From NCBI RefSeq assembly GCF_030270585.1, contig NZ_BSYI01000024.1, forward strand, positions 1-64,000: 64,000 nt of DNA. The letters run 5' to 3'. Source of the stretch: Paralimibaculum aggregatum (GTDB taxonomy: Bacteria > Pseudomonadota > Alphaproteobacteria > Rhodobacterales > Rhodobacteraceae). The translations under genes were made by a program, and so were the position numbers. The notes beneath the pieces are model-generated. The model saw nothing but the letters and a program-made list of their open reading frames with translations. It was not told where the DNA came from and ran no database searches. Each line of letters starts with the position of its first letter. Position 1 is the first letter of the stretch. Shown piece by piece: positions 1-10,420 of this stretch.

Positions 1-311
1 ACCGGCGGCCCTGCCGTGGCCAGGGGCCGCTGCTTCGGGGCCGGTCGTCTGCAACGGCATCGGGTGGCGGCGGAGGCTTCGGGCGATTCGCCCGGGGTCG
101 GCGCCTCCTGCAGCCGCTGCCCGGATGGCGCGCCACATCTGCGGGGGCGAAGGACGGCGCGGCGGGCGGCTCGCCCTTCGCGCGGGAACCCCGGACGGCG
201 CGAGGGGCGGCGCGAGGCTGCGGGACGGGCTGCGGCCGCCCCGCGATTCACCGTTGCAGCCCGGGGGCAAGGCGCGCTAGGACCGCCTCTCCCGGCAGGA
301 GGAGACACGGC
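1..311. other. No assignable gene (window edge)
   Basis: About 310 bases without a gene I can support. Frames are open on both strands because the GC content is extreme. One rightward frame entering from the left edge ends at a TAG near base 281 and could be the C-terminus of a gene starting outside the window, and one leftward frame starting near base 140 runs off the edge. Neither translation resembles a protein I recognise; both are rich in Arg, Ala, Pro and Gly, as expected of non-coding GC-rich sequence. No hairpin or promoter stood out. Confidence 0.5.
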
Positions 312-593
312 ATGGACGAGCGCAGCGAAGAGATCTCCGCATCCGGCACGGCGAACTTCTCCGTCGGCCAGCTCCGCGCGATCATCGAGCGCATCGAGCG
401 GTTGGAGGAGGAGAAGGCCGAGATCGCCGACCAGATCAAGGAGGTCTATGCCGAGGCCAAGGCGCATGGCTTCGACACCAAGATCCTGCGCAAGGTGGTC
501 TCGCTGCGCAAGAAGGACCCCGAGGACCGCGAGGAGGAGGAGATCATGCTCGATACCTATCTCTCGGCGCTCGGCATGGCGCGCGGCGCCTGA
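312..593 (+). CDS. gapR: DUF2312 / GapR-family nucleoid-associated protein
   Basis: A 93-residue acidic, helical protein that matches the DUF2312 (UPF0335) family. Members such as Caulobacter GapR are small alphaproteobacterial DNA-binding proteins that bind AT-rich or overtwisted DNA and support replication and segregation. A variable 20-residue N-terminus is followed by the coiled-coil core (about 21-55, with a [20 protein letters not shown] heptad stretch) and the conserved basic stretch [14 protein letters not shown] around 56-69, then the acidic tail [11 protein letters not shown]. The start is preceded by AGGAGG at bases 297-302. It stands alone, convergent with the sigma54-type regulator downstream. 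Family assignment is confident; DNA binding is inferred from the family. Confidence 0.93.
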   Translation: MDERSEEISASGTANFSVGQLRAIIERIERLEEEKAEIADQIKEVYAEAKAHGFDTKILRKVVSLRKKDPEDREEEEIMLDTYLSALGMARGA

Positions 594-609
594 GGGCCGC
601 CGGCGGGGC

Positions 610-2103
<1,494 letters not shown>

Positions 2104-2391
2104 ACCACACTCGCAGGTTGATCGAACTCGAATGGGCGAAGCCAAGCATGCGGGTATTGATAAACCGTCAAGTCCACCTAGGAGTCAGCCTGTGGCGCTA
2201 GTCGCGGTGCGACTGTTGTGAAAACGCGACTGCGCGGCTAAAGTCGTTGGGCCTCCGGGTTTTCCCGAGACTGCGCATTGTGAATCACGCCTGTTCGTGC
2301 CATGGGGTGAGGGCGTGCCGGTGCAGGGGCCGGAAAAAACACTAGATCCGGGTCCGCGAGTTGGGGGGCCCGATACGGAACGGAGAGAGGG
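2104..2391. promoter_or_regulatory. Divergent intergenic region, sigma54 regulator / ompA-like gene
   Basis: These 288 bases separate two divergent genes and must hold both promoters. The sequence is locally less GC-rich, for example GGAAAAAACACTAGATC about 50 bases upstream of the OmpA-like start. I could not find a convincing GG-N10-GC sigma54 element or a confident -35/-10 pair, so no exact promoter is called. Confidence 0.4.
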
Positions 2392-3228
2392 ATGAAGACT
2401 GCTATTCGTCTGGTGCTGGGATTCTCGGCGCTCGCCGTCGCGGGCTGCTCGCAGCTCCCGGGCGCGAATCTGGGCAAGACCTTCTATGCGGAGCCCTACC
2501 TGGCGGCCGATCACGGCGGTCCGGGCTTCACCGGCGCTCTGGCGTCCGAATATACCGAGCTGGGCCGTAACCAAGCGAAGATGGTGCGCTGGATGAACGC
2601 CACCGCCTTCATCACCAAGGCCGAGCAGGCCGAGGCGGGCGGCGAGCCGCAGCCCTGGACCCCGGACCAGCTGGGTGTCAACGGCGATGCGTCGGCGCTC
2701 TATCAGGAGGTCGTGGCCTCGATCGCCGAGAACAAGGCCGAGCGGCCCGTCGAGTGCGCCCGCGCGCAGGCGATGTGGGACCAGTACCTGACCGTGCTGC
2801 GTGCCGAGGCCGCCGGCGCCAAGTGCCCGCTGACCTCTGCCGATGCCCGTGCGATGCTGGACGAGGCGGTCGCCGCCTGTGATCCGGCGCTCGGCCCGGC
2901 CGACTACGTGGTCTACTTCGGCTTCAACAAGTCCAACCTGACCGATAACGCCCGCGCGGTGATCGACGAGGTCGTGGCGGCCTACGGCTCGATGGGCGCA
3001 AGCGCCGTGTCGATCGTCGGCCACACCGACACCGTCGGCAGCGTGCAGTACAACCAGGGTCTGTCCGAGCGCCGCGCGAACCGCGTCGCCCAGGCGCTGG
3101 TCGACCTCGGCGTGCCCGGCAGCCAGATCGCGACCGCCGGCCGCTCGGAGCTCGAGCCGGCCCGCGTCACCGGCGACGGTGTCCGCGAGCAGCTGAACCG
3201 CCGCGCCGAGATCAGCCTGTCGCAGTAA
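2392..3228 (+). CDS. OmpA-family peptidoglycan-binding lipoprotein
   Basis: A predicted outer-membrane lipoprotein of 278 residues. The N-terminal signal MKTAIRLVLGFSALAVAGC ends in a lipobox (AVAG-C19), so Cys19 should be lipidated. Residues about 20-165 form a family-specific region. The C-terminal OmpA-like domain (about 170-278) begins with YVVYFGFNKSNLTDNAR and carries the peptidoglycan-contact signature GHTDTVGSVQYNQGLSERRA and NRRAEI. Its likely role is tethering the outer membrane to peptidoglycan. Start supported by GGAGAG nine bases upstream. It is a single-gene unit closed by a strong terminator. The symbol is left empty because OmpA-domain lipoproteins include Pal and several unrelated proteins. 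Confidence 0.88.
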   Translation: MKTAIRLVLGFSALAVAGCSQLPGANLGKTFYAEPYLAADHGGPGFTGALASEYTELGRNQAKMVRWMNATAFITKAEQAEAGGEPQPWTPDQLGVNGDASALYQEVVASIAENKAERPVECARAQAMWDQYLTVLRAEAAGAKCPLTSADARAMLDEAVAACDPALGPADYVVYFGFNKSNLTDNARAVIDEVVAAYGSMGASAVSIVGHTDTVGSVQYNQGLSERRANRVAQALVDLGVPGSQIATAGRSELEPARVTGDGVREQLNRRAEISLSQ

Positions 3229-3251
3229 GCGGCACGGCCCGACCGGAACGA

Positions 3252-3289
3252 GAGCGCCCCGTGCCCCCGGCACGGGGCGCTCGCCTTTT
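3252..3289 (+). terminator. Rho-independent terminator of the OmpA-like gene
   Basis: A perfect 14-bp stem (3252-3265 with 3269-3282), a 3-base loop CCC, then GCCTTTT. It lies 24 bases after the OmpA-like stop codon and ends that monocistronic transcript. Confidence 0.92.
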
Positions 3290-3425
3290 GAACGCACCGG
3301 CTCCTCGCCGCGGAGCCGTCGGCGCGCCGCCCGCGCCCGATGCCGCGTTGTGCATCGGCGCCGGCTGATTATCTCTCTGTCTCGACACCCGATCCGTGCC
3401 CCAGACAGAGCCGAGGAGAGCCTCC

Positions 3426-5270
3426 ATGTTCCACCGCCCCCCCTTCGCCCTTCGCCCGCTCCGCGACACCGTGCAGGAAGGGGGCGGGCCGGCGTCGGAA
3501 CTCGGGCCCCTGCCGGAATGGGACCTCAGCGACCTCTACACCTCGATGGAGGCGCCCGAGCTCGCCGCCGACATGGACTGGTCCGCCGCCCGCAGCAGCG
3601 CCTTCGCCGCGGATTACGAGGGCAGGCTGGCAGATCTCTCCGGCGAGGGGCTGGCCGGCGCCATTGCCGCCTATGAGGCGATCGAGAACAAGCTGACCCG
3701 GATCATGACCTTTGCCGGGCTGCTCTACAGCCAGAACACCGCCGACCCGGCGCGCGCCAAGTTCGTCGGCGACTGTCAGGTCAGGGTCACCGAGATCACC
3801 CAGCCGCTGGTGTTCTTCACGCTCGAGCTCAACCGCATCGACGAGGCGGCGCTGGCGGCGAAGCTGGCCGAGAGCCCGGCGCTCGCCCGCTACCGGCCCT
3901 GGCTCGACCGGATCCGCGCGCTGCGGCCCTTCCAGCTTTCGGACGAGCTGGAGAAGTTCCTGCACGACCAGTCGGTGGTCGGCGCCAGCGCCTGGCACCG
4001 GCTGTTCGACGAGACCATGGCCTCGCTCGAGTTCGAGGTTGAGGGCGAGGATGCCCCGCTCGGCCTCGAGGCGACGCTGAACCTGCTCTCGGACCACGAC
4101 CGTGCCCGCCGCCAGGCCGGCGGCGAGGCGCTGGCCCGGACGCTCGGCGAGAACCTCCGCCTCTTCACCCTCGTCACCAACGTGCTGGCCAAGGAGAAGG
4201 AGGTCGAGGACCGCTGGCGCAAGCTGCCGGCGCCGGACCATTCGCGTCACCTCGCCAACCAGGTCGAGCCCGAGGTGGTGGACGCGCTGCGCGAGGCGGT
4301 CTGGGAGGCCTGCCCCCGGCTCTCGCATCGCTACTACGCGATGAAGGCAAAATGGCTCGGGCTCGACAGGCTCGAATACTGGGACCGCAACGCGCCGCTG
4401 CCGGAGTCGGACGACCGCCGCATCGGCTGGGAGGAGGCCCGCGACACCGTGCTCGGGGCCTATGGCGCCTTCAGCCCGAAGATGGCGGAGCTGGCCCAGC
4501 CCTTCTTCGAGCGCGGCTGGATCGACGCCGCGGTGAAGCCCGGCAAGGCGCCCGGGGCCTTCGCGCATCCGGCGGCGACGGATGTCCACCCCTTCGTGCT
4601 GCTGAACTTCCTCGGCAAGACCCGGGACGTGATGACGCTGGCGCACGAGCTCGGCCACGGCGTGCACCAGCGGCTCGCGGCGAAGCAGGGCGAGCTGCTG
4701 AGCCAGACCCCGCTGACCCTGGCCGAGACCGCCAGCGTGTTCGGCGAGATGCTGACCTTCCGCCGGGTGCTCGATGCCGAGACCGACCCCTCCCGGCGCA
4801 AGGCGCTGCTGGCCGGCAAGGTCGAGGACATGATCAACACCGTGGTCCGCCAGATCGCCTTCTACGAGTTCGAGCGGCAGGTCCATGCCGAGCGCCGCGG
4901 CGGCGAGCTGACCTCCGAGCGGCTCGGCGAGATCTGGCTCGACATCCAGACCCGCAGCCTTGGCCCGGCGCTGAACCCGCGCGAGGGCTACGAGACCTTC
5001 TGGGCCTATATCCCGCATTTCATCCACGCGCCGTTCTATGTCTATGCCTATGCCTTCGGCGACGGGCTGGTGAACGCGCTCTATGCGGTCTACGAGGAGG
5101 GGCTGGAGGGCTTCGAGCAGAAGTATTTCGACATGCTGGCCGCCGGCGGCACGCTGCACCACAAGGAACTGCTCGCGCCCTTCGGGCTCGACGCCTCCGA
5201 CCCGGCCTTCTGGCAGAAGGGCCTGGGGCTGATCGAGCGCATGATCGACGAGCTCGAGGCGATGGGCTGA
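3426..5270 (+). CDS. pepF: M3-family oligoendopeptidase F
   Basis: A cytoplasmic zinc oligopeptidase of 614 residues that degrades short peptides. The M3 zinc motif HELGH lies at residues 407-411 (context MTLAHELGHGVHQ), with the downstream glutamate ligand in ETASVFGEM. The conserved aromatic C-terminal segment YIPHFIHAPFYVYAYAFG is also present. Length fits the PepF/M3 family of about 600 residues. An upstream ATG at 3396 would add ten residues; I prefer ATG 3426 because GAGGAG sits 9 bases before it. First gene of an operon: the next ATG follows its stop after a single base. Confidence 0.95.
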   Translation: MFHRPPFALRPLRDTVQEGGGPASELGPLPEWDLSDLYTSMEAPELAADMDWSAARSSAFAADYEGRLADLSGEGLAGAIAAYEAIENKLTRIMTFAGLLYSQNTADPARAKFVGDCQVRVTEITQPLVFFTLELNRIDEAALAAKLAESPALARYRPWLDRIRALRPFQLSDELEKFLHDQSVVGASAWHRLFDETMASLEFEVEGEDAPLGLEATLNLLSDHDRARRQAGGEALARTLGENLRLFTLVTNVLAKEKEVEDRWRKLPAPDHSRHLANQVEPEVVDALREAVWEACPRLSHRYYAMKAKWLGLDRLEYWDRNAPLPESDDRRIGWEEARDTVLGAYGAFSPKMAELAQPFFERGWIDAAVKPGKAPGAFAHPAATDVHPFVLLNFLGKTRDVMTLAHELGHGVHQRLAAKQGELLSQTPLTLAETASVFGEMLTFRRVLDAETDPSRRKALLAGKVEDMINTVVRQIAFYEFERQVHAERRGGELTSERLGEIWLDIQTRSLGPALNPREGYETFWAYIPHFIHAPFYVYAYAFGDGLVNALYAVYEEGLEGFEQKYFDMLAAGGTLHHKELLAPFGLDASDPAFWQKGLGLIERMIDELEAMG

Positions 5271-5271
5271 G

Positions 5272-5793
5272 ATGGCGGGCCCGGCGCCGCGTTTCGCACA
5301 GGCGCTGCTGGCGGTGCTCGCGCTGCCGGTCAATGTCGCGATCACGGTGCCGGTGCTGATCCTGCTGGCCGCCCGGCCGGCGGGCGCGGCCTTCGCCCTC
5401 GCGGGGGCGCCCTGGCTGCTGGCGGCGGGCGCCCTGCTGGCGGCGCTGGGGCTCGGGCTCTTTCTCTGGACCGTGACGGCCTTCTGGCGGATCGGCCGGG
5501 GCACGCTCGCGCCCTGGGCGCCGCCGCGGCATCTCGTGCTCGCCGGGCCATACCGGCACAGCCGCCATCCGATGATCACCGGCGTGATCTGCGTCCTGGC
5601 CGGCGAGGCGTGCCTGTTCGGCGCCTGGCCGCTCGCCGCCTGGGCGGGGGCCTTCCTCGCGGCCAATGCGGTCTACCTGCCGCTGAAGGAGGAGCCGGAT
5701 CTCGTGGCCCGGTTCGGCGGCGCCTATGCGCGCTACATGGCAAACGTGCCGCGCTGGCTGCCGCGCCGCAGCCCCTGGGAGGGCACCCCGTGA
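5272..5793 (+). CDS. Isoprenylcysteine methyltransferase-like (PEMT/ICMT) membrane protein
   Basis: A 173-residue integral membrane protein with about four hydrophobic segments (roughly 8-32, 42-68, 95-115, 118-136). It carries the SAM-binding C-terminal signature of the ICMT/phospholipid methyltransferase family: GPYRHSRHPM around residues 91-100 and a later EE-x17-YMANVPRWLPR stretch. Members methylate lipids or small hydrophobic substrates at the membrane; the substrate cannot be read from sequence. It is coupled to pepF (1-nt gap), and its TGA overlaps the GTG start of the following hydrolase. Confidence 0.85.
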   Translation: MAGPAPRFAQALLAVLALPVNVAITVPVLILLAARPAGAAFALAGAPWLLAAGALLAALGLGLFLWTVTAFWRIGRGTLAPWAPPRHLVLAGPYRHSRHPMITGVICVLAGEACLFGAWPLAAWAGAFLAANAVYLPLKEEPDLVARFGGAYARYMANVPRWLPRRSPWEGTP

Positions 5794-6461
5794 GCGCGCC
5801 GACCCGGCGGCGTTTCCTCTCCGGCGCGGCCGCGCTGGCGCTGCCGGCGGTTGCTCCGGCGCTGCCTGCGGCGGCCGGGCAGCCGATCCGCCGGGTGCTG
5901 TTCGTCGGCAATTCCTTCCTGCTCGAACACGGGATGCCGGGGCGCGTCGCGGCGCTGGCCGAGGCCGCGGGCCGGCCGATCGACACCTTCCTGGTGGCGC
6001 GTCCGGGCGCGACGCTCGCCGGCCATCTGCGGCAGAAGACCTTCGCGGAGGTGCTCGCCTGGGGCTGGGAGGCGGTGGTGCTGCAGGGCCACAGCCTCGA
6101 AGGGCTGACGGAGGCCGGGCGGCGCGCCTCCACCGCCGCGGTCCATGCCATCGCCGACCGCACCGGCAAGGCGGCGCTGGTGCTCGCGGTACCCTGGTCG
6201 CGCGCGGCGGGCCACGGGCTCTACGCCGATCCGGACTATGACGTGGACGGCCCCGCCGCGATGACCGCCGCCAACACCGCGCATTACCGCAGGCTGGCGG
6301 CCGAGACCGGCGCCCGCCTCGCGCAGATGGCCGCCGCCTTCGATACCGCAAGCGCCGCCGGCCGCCGGGTCCATGCCGCCGACGGCTATCACGCGAGCCC
6401 CGCGGGCGCGGATCTCGCAGCCCGCGTCATCTGGGACAGCCTCGCGCCGCTGCTGCCCTGA
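5790..6461 (+). CDS. Tat-exported SGNH/GDSL-type hydrolase
   Basis: A secreted esterase/lipase-like protein of 223 residues. I place the start at GTG 5790, overlapping the upstream TGA (GTGA), which gives a twin-arginine signal TRRRFLSG at 5-12 followed by a hydrophobic stretch and AAAG cleavage region. Block I of the SGNH fold is FVGNSF with S42 as the likely nucleophile; block V is DGYH near the C-terminus with D198 and H201. The block III Asn is less clear, and VVLQGHS at about 95 occupies that place. Third gene of the pepF operon, acting in the periplasm; natural substrate unknown. Confidence 0.8.
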   Translation: MSAPTRRRFLSGAAALALPAVAPALPAAAGQPIRRVLFVGNSFLLEHGMPGRVAALAEAAGRPIDTFLVARPGATLAGHLRQKTFAEVLAWGWEAVVLQGHSLEGLTEAGRRASTAAVHAIADRTGKAALVLAVPWSRAAGHGLYADPDYDVDGPAAMTAANTAHYRRLAAETGARLAQMAAAFDTASAAGRRVHAADGYHASPAGADLAARVIWDSLAPLLP

Positions 6462-6479
6462 GCCGCTGCCGCCCAGGCC

Positions 6480-6914
6480 TCAGCGGGAGGCGGTGGCGAT
6501 GTCGCGCAGCACGTGGGCTTCCAGCTCCATCTCCTCGAAGCGGTGCTTCACCACGTCGCCGATGCTCACCAGCCCGACCAGCCGCCGCCCGTCGACCACT
6601 GGCAGGTGGCGGATGCGGTTCTGCGTCATCAGCCGGGCGATCTGGGCGATGCTGTCCGCCGGTCCGCAGGTGACGACGCGGCTGGTCATCAGGTTCGACA
6701 CGGCCATGGTCAGGCAGTTGGCGCCGTATTCGGCGAGCCCGCGCACCACGTCGCGCTCGGAGATGATACCGTCCATGCGCGCACCGTCCTCGCTGACGAT
6801 CATCGCACCGATTCCCGCCATGCGCAGCCGGTGCGCGAAGGTGGCGATCGACTCGGAGGGCCGGACGGTGACCACCTCCTGGCCCTTGGCTTTCAGGATC
6901 TCTTCGACCTTCAT
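6480..6914 (-). CDS. Tandem CBS-domain protein
   Basis: A 144-residue protein made of two CBS domains (about 8-65 and 78-135), which usually bind adenine nucleotides and sense energy state. Typical CBS features are TVRPSESIATFAHRL, GIISERDVVRGL, MTSRVVTCGPADSIAQIARLM and HLPVVDGRRLVGLVSIGDVV. The start at 6914 follows GGGGAGGA, 6 bases upstream; a longer reading would add 63 residues of non-homologous sequence. It stands alone between an SGNH hydrolase (convergent) and pheS (divergent). The regulated partner is unknown. Confidence 0.9.
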   Translation of the reverse strand: MKVEEILKAKGQEVVTVRPSESIATFAHRLRMAGIGAMIVSEDGARMDGIISERDVVRGLAEYGANCLTMAVSNLMTSRVVTCGPADSIAQIARLMTQNRIRHLPVVDGRRLVGLVSIGDVVKHRFEEMELEAHVLRDIATASR

Positions 6915-7105
6915 CGCGGTCCTCCCCTGGCGCGGGGCCGGCGGGCCGCGATGGCCGCGGTCGCGCGCCATTGTCATCTGCCTGACATCATACGCCAGAA
7001 CCGGCGGAACCGCCATCATCCCGAAACCGCGCGGCGGGCGCCGATCTTGCATTTCGGCGGCCGCGTGGTACCACCCGGCGCGGTAGCGATCTCCGGGAGG
7101 CACCG

Positions 7106-8197
7106 ATGCAGGATCTGCAGGATCTCGAGCCCGTCCGGGCGAAATATCTCGCTCAGGTGGCCGAGGCGGCCGACGAGCCGGCGATCGAGGCGGTGCGCAT
7201 CGCCGCGCTCGGCAAGAAGGGCGAGGTGGCGCTGATGATGCGCGGTCTCGGCAAGATGACGCCGGAGGAGCGCCAGGCCGCGGGCCCCGCGCTCAACGCG
7301 CTGAAGGACGAGATCAACGCCGCCATCGCGGCGCGCAAGGCGGCGCTGGCCGAGGCGGCGCTGGAGGCGCGGCTGGCCACCGAGTGGCAGGACATCACCC
7401 TGCCGGCGCGGCCGCGCGCCGAGGGCAGCATCCACCCGGTGAGCCAGGTGATGGAGGAGGTCACCGCGATCTTCGCCGACATGGGCTTCGCCGTGGAGGA
7501 AGGCCCGCAGATCGAGACCGACTGGTACAATTTCGACGCGCTGAACATCCGCGAGGAGCACCCGGCGCGCACCGAGATGGACACCTTCTACATGCACCGC
7601 GCGGAGGGCGACGAACGCCCGCCGCATGTGCTGCGCACCCATACCTCGCCGGTGCAGATCCGCGGCATGACGGCGCGCGGCGCGCCCTGCCGCTTCATCT
7701 GCCCGGGCCGCGTCTACCGCGCCGACTATGACCAGACCCACACCCCGATGTTCCACCAGGTCGAGGGGCTGGCGATCGACACCGACATCTCGATGGCCAA
7801 CCTGAAATGGGTGCTCGAGGAGTTCTGCCGCGCCTTCTTCGAGGTCGAGGGGGTGGAGCTGCGCTTCCGCGCCAGCCATTTCCCCTTCACCGAGCCGAGC
7901 GCCGAGGTCGATATCCGCTGCTCCTGGGAGGGCGGCGCGCTGAAGCTCGGCGAGGGCGACGACTGGATGGAGATCCTCGGCAGCGGCATGATCCACCCGC
8001 AGGTGCTGGCCAACTGCAACATCGACCCGGAGGTCTATCAGGGCTTCGCCTTCGGCATCGGGATCGACCGGCTGGCGATGCTGAAATACGGCATCCCGGA
8101 CCTGCGCGCCTTCTTCGACTCGGATCTGCGCTGGCTGCGCCATTACGGCTTCGCCGCGCTCGACATCCCGACCCTGCACGCCGGCCTCAGCCGCTGA
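7106..8197 (+). CDS. pheS: Phenylalanine-tRNA ligase alpha subunit
   Basis: Charges tRNA-Phe with phenylalanine as part of the alpha2-beta2 enzyme. The 363-residue protein has the N-terminal coiled coil (about 1-90) and the class II catalytic core: motif 1 around [19 protein letters not shown], motif 2 [20 protein letters not shown], and motif 3 [26 protein letters not shown] lies 5 bases before the ATG. The beta subunit gene pheT is not adjacent; a convergent secreted-protein gene follows. Length and motifs are standard. Confidence 0.97.
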   Translation: MQDLQDLEPVRAKYLAQVAEAADEPAIEAVRIAALGKKGEVALMMRGLGKMTPEERQAAGPALNALKDEINAAIAARKAALAEAALEARLATEWQDITLPARPRAEGSIHPVSQVMEEVTAIFADMGFAVEEGPQIETDWYNFDALNIREEHPARTEMDTFYMHRAEGDERPPHVLRTHTSPVQIRGMTARGAPCRFICPGRVYRADYDQTHTPMFHQVEGLAIDTDISMANLKWVLEEFCRAFFEVEGVELRFRASHFPFTEPSAEVDIRCSWEGGALKLGEGDDWMEILGSGMIHPQVLANCNIDPEVYQGFAFGIGIDRLAMLKYGIPDLRAFFDSDLRWLRHYGFAALDIPTLHAGLSR

Positions 8198-8202
8198 GGG
8201 GG

Positions 8203-8225
8203 CCGGGCGCCCGCGGGGCGCCCGG
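8203..8225. terminator. Bidirectional hairpin terminator between pheS and the convergent gene
   Basis: A perfect 10-bp stem (8203-8212 with 8216-8225) with loop GCG. It sits 5 bases after the pheS stop and 12 bases after the stop of the leftward gene, so it can serve both. There is no T-tract. Confidence 0.7.
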
Positions 8226-8237
8226 TCGGCGCGGGGA

Positions 8238-8756
8238 CTACTCGGCGTAGCGCCCGGTCGGCTCGGCCAGCCAGAACTGCTCCGGCGCGTCGTCGTCGCA
8301 GGGCTCGAGGATCAGCAGCCCGTCGAAACGGCCGCCCTCGGAGAAGCTGAGGCACATGGTGCCGCCGCGATGGCGGTTGTGCACCCAGGCAAAGCCGTCG
8401 CCCTTCTCGAGCACCGTCCATTGCTGGCTCGCATCGCCGGTGCAGGGGTTCATCGCCGGCATGTTGTTGAGCTCGCCATGCAGCCAGAGATCGAGGCACT
8501 GGTCGGGCCCGGTGAACTCCGAGCTCAGCGCGAAATAGCCGGGCACGCCGATATCGCGCATCAGCCAGAACTGGCCGCTGTAGTTGCCGCGCTGGGCAAG
8601 CGTCAGCATGCCGCCGAACTCGCCGCCATTGACCACGTCGATCACCACGTCGGTGCCGAACATGGCGTTGCTGAGGCGGGCGAATTCGAGATCCTGCGCC
8701 GCGGCGCCCGTGGCGAGGCAGGCGGCGGCAATGGCAGCCGGGACAGTCCGTTTCAT
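8238..8756 (-). CDS. Secreted beta-trefoil (QxW, ricin-B-like) protein, function unknown
   Basis: A 172-residue exported protein. MKRTVPAAIAAACLATGAAA is a Sec signal peptide with cleavage expected before QDLE. The mature part contains three QxW-like units, GQFWLM, SQQWTV and EQFWLA, spaced about 50 residues apart, the pattern of a ricin-B beta-trefoil carbohydrate-binding fold; paired Cys in CLDLW/NPCTG and MCLS/EPCDD suggest disulfides. It consists of one trefoil and no catalytic domain. ATG at 8756 chosen, with GGGGAA upstream. Binding target unknown. It is divergent from the TadE-like gene. Fold assignment is by motif only. Confidence 0.65.
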   Translation of the reverse strand: MKRTVPAAIAAACLATGAAAQDLEFARLSNAMFGTDVVIDVVNGGEFGGMLTLAQRGNYSGQFWLMRDIGVPGYFALSSEFTGPDQCLDLWLHGELNNMPAMNPCTGDASQQWTVLEKGDGFAWVHNRHRGGTMCLSFSEGGRFDGLLILEPCDDDAPEQFWLAEPTGRYAE

Positions 8757-8956
8757 GTAGCGATTCCCCACTTTGTTTACGCAACGTCAGAATTGCGCGC
8801 GGGGGGGCGGGTGTCCAGCGCCGGCGTCAGGCTTTCGTCAACCATGCCGGTGAACCGCGTCTTGAGGGGCGGCGGGCCAGGTTACGTCAGGTGCGGTACG
8901 GATTCGCGGTTCCCTGGCCGGGTTCCGCACCGTCCGGCCGGGATCGGGTGACGCGG

Positions 8957-9616
8957 ATGAGCTTCTGGAGGCGAGTGCGGGACGGACTGGGCAGCTTCCT
9001 CGCGGCGGAGGAGGGGGCGGCCTCGCTGGAATTCGTCGTGACGCTGCCGCTGCTGCTCGGCCCGCTCGTCATCACCGCGGAATACGGCCAGGCGCTGGCG
9101 CAGCGCGAGCGGCTCGACATGAGCCTTGCCGATGCCGCGCAGATGCTGAGCCAGGCCCCCGCGATGCCGGGGCTGACAGCCGAGGACGCGCCGCTGCCCT
9201 ACAGCCATTTCGTCGACAAGGCGCGCGATATGGTGCGCGCCAATCTCGGGCCGGACGCGACGCTCGCGAGCTTCGCGGTGTCGATCTCCGGCGATCTCTC
9301 GCAGGGGATGCTGTCGCGGCCGTTCTACCGGGTCCGGCTGCGCGCCGAGGTGGCGCTGGACCTGCGGCTGCTCTCCTTCGTCAACGCCTTCACCGCCGAG
9401 CGCGACGTGCCGCGGATGCTGACGCTGACCGCCCATGACGAGATCCGCTATGCGCCCGCGGTGCCACCGATCGACAACATCGACTGCGGCTGGGACGATC
9501 TCTACGAATGCGCCGACCAGATCATGGCGGCGACGCCCGAGCTGCCCTGGGCCGATGCGCGCAGCGGCGTCGGGCTGACGATCTGCCTGCCCGGCGATCT
9601 CGCCTGCATCGACTAG
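8957..9616 (+). CDS. TadE/TadG-like pseudopilin-type membrane protein
   Basis: A 219-residue protein with a short basic N-terminus, then the TadE-type segment AAEEGAASLEFVVTLPLLLG (about 15-34): a Glu immediately before a hydrophobic stretch, as in Flp/TadE pseudopilins. The remainder is extracytoplasmic, with two Cys pairs near the C-terminus (DCGWDDLYEC, ICLPGDLAC). TadE proteins assist Flp/Tad pilus assembly, but no other tad gene is present here. ATG 8957 is chosen since it places the hydrophobic segment near the N-terminus; a GTG 9 bases upstream is possible. Its stop codon overlaps the convergent SDR gene by 4 bases. Confidence 0.72.
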   Translation: MSFWRRVRDGLGSFLAAEEGAASLEFVVTLPLLLGPLVITAEYGQALAQRERLDMSLADAAQMLSQAPAMPGLTAEDAPLPYSHFVDKARDMVRANLGPDATLASFAVSISGDLSQGMLSRPFYRVRLRAEVALDLRLLSFVNAFTAERDVPRMLTLTAHDEIRYAPAVPPIDNIDCGWDDLYECADQIMAATPELPWADARSGVGLTICLPGDLACID

Positions 9617-10416
9617 CCGCCGCGGACCTCGACGCCCTCCCAGCCGAGCGCCTTGCGCACCGCCCAGATGTACCAGCGGTTCGGCAGCAGCCCGATCAGC
9701 CGCAGCATCGCCGCGAACTGCCAGGGGAAGCGGATCTCGAAGCCCGGCCGCTGCAGCCCGGCGACGATCTTCGTCGCTGCCGCCTCGGGCTGCATCAGCA
9801 TCGGCATCTCGAACGCGTTGACGCTGGTCGCCTCGGTCTCGACGAAGCCCGGATTGATCACCGAGATCCGCACGCCGAGATCCACGAGGTCCATCGCCAG
9901 CGCCTCGGCCATGGCGATCAGCCCGGCCTTGGTGGCGGAATAGGCCGCCGCATCGGGCAGCCCGCGATAGCCCGCGACCGATGCGGTGAGCGCGATATGC
10001 CCGGTGCCGCGGGCGCTCATGTGGGCGAGCAGCGGCTCGAGCCCGTTGGCGACCCCGGCGAGATTGACGTCGAAGGTCTGGCGCGCCCTGGCGGCGGAGA
10101 AGGTCTGCGCCCGCATCGGGTGGTAGACCCCGGCATTGAGCACCGCGAGCGCGAGGGGGCGCTCGGCGGCGATGCTCTCCACCGCCCGGGTCATCGCCGC
10201 GGCATCGGTGACGTCGCCGGGCAGGGGGCGGATCTCGCCCGGGCCCTCCGCCTCCGCCGCCAGCGCCTCGAGCCTGTCGGCGCTGCGCGCGGTGGCATGG
10301 ACGCACCAGCCCTCGGCCGCCAGCGCGAGGCAGAGCGCCCGGCCGATCCCGCCCGAGGCGCCGGTCACCCAGGCGGCGCCGTCGGCGGGCCGCATCACCT
10401 TGGAAAACACGCTCAT
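9613..10416 (-). CDS. Short-chain dehydrogenase/reductase (SDR)
   Basis: An NAD(P)-dependent oxidoreductase of 267 residues. It has the nucleotide-binding TGASGGIGRA near residue 18, the NAG motif (VLNAGVY), the catalytic Ser in TASVAGYRG and the YSATK catalytic Tyr/Lys pair. The C-terminal part carries hydrophobic stretches (FAAMLRLIGLLPNRWYIWAV), suggesting membrane association. Start ATG at 10416, four bases past the DUF6134 stop. It is the last gene of the chrR-like/DUF6134/SDR operon. Substrate unknown, lipid or fatty-acid derivatives being plausible for this type. Confidence 0.9.
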   Translation of the reverse strand: MSVFSKVMRPADGAAWVTGASGGIGRALCLALAAEGWCVHATARSADRLEALAAEAEGPGEIRPLPGDVTDAAAMTRAVESIAAERPLALAVLNAGVYHPMRAQTFSAARARQTFDVNLAGVANGLEPLLAHMSARGTGHIALTASVAGYRGLPDAAAYSATKAGLIAMAEALAMDLVDLGVRISVINPGFVETEATSVNAFEMPMLMQPEAAATKIVAGLQRPGFEIRFPWQFAAMLRLIGLLPNRWYIWAVRKALGWEGVEVRGG

Positions 10417-10420
10417 GCGC

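Noticed and set aside
3369-5666. 765-codon minus-strand open frame opposite pepF
   Set aside because: Antisense to a gene with an intact HELGH motif, and no recognisable domain.
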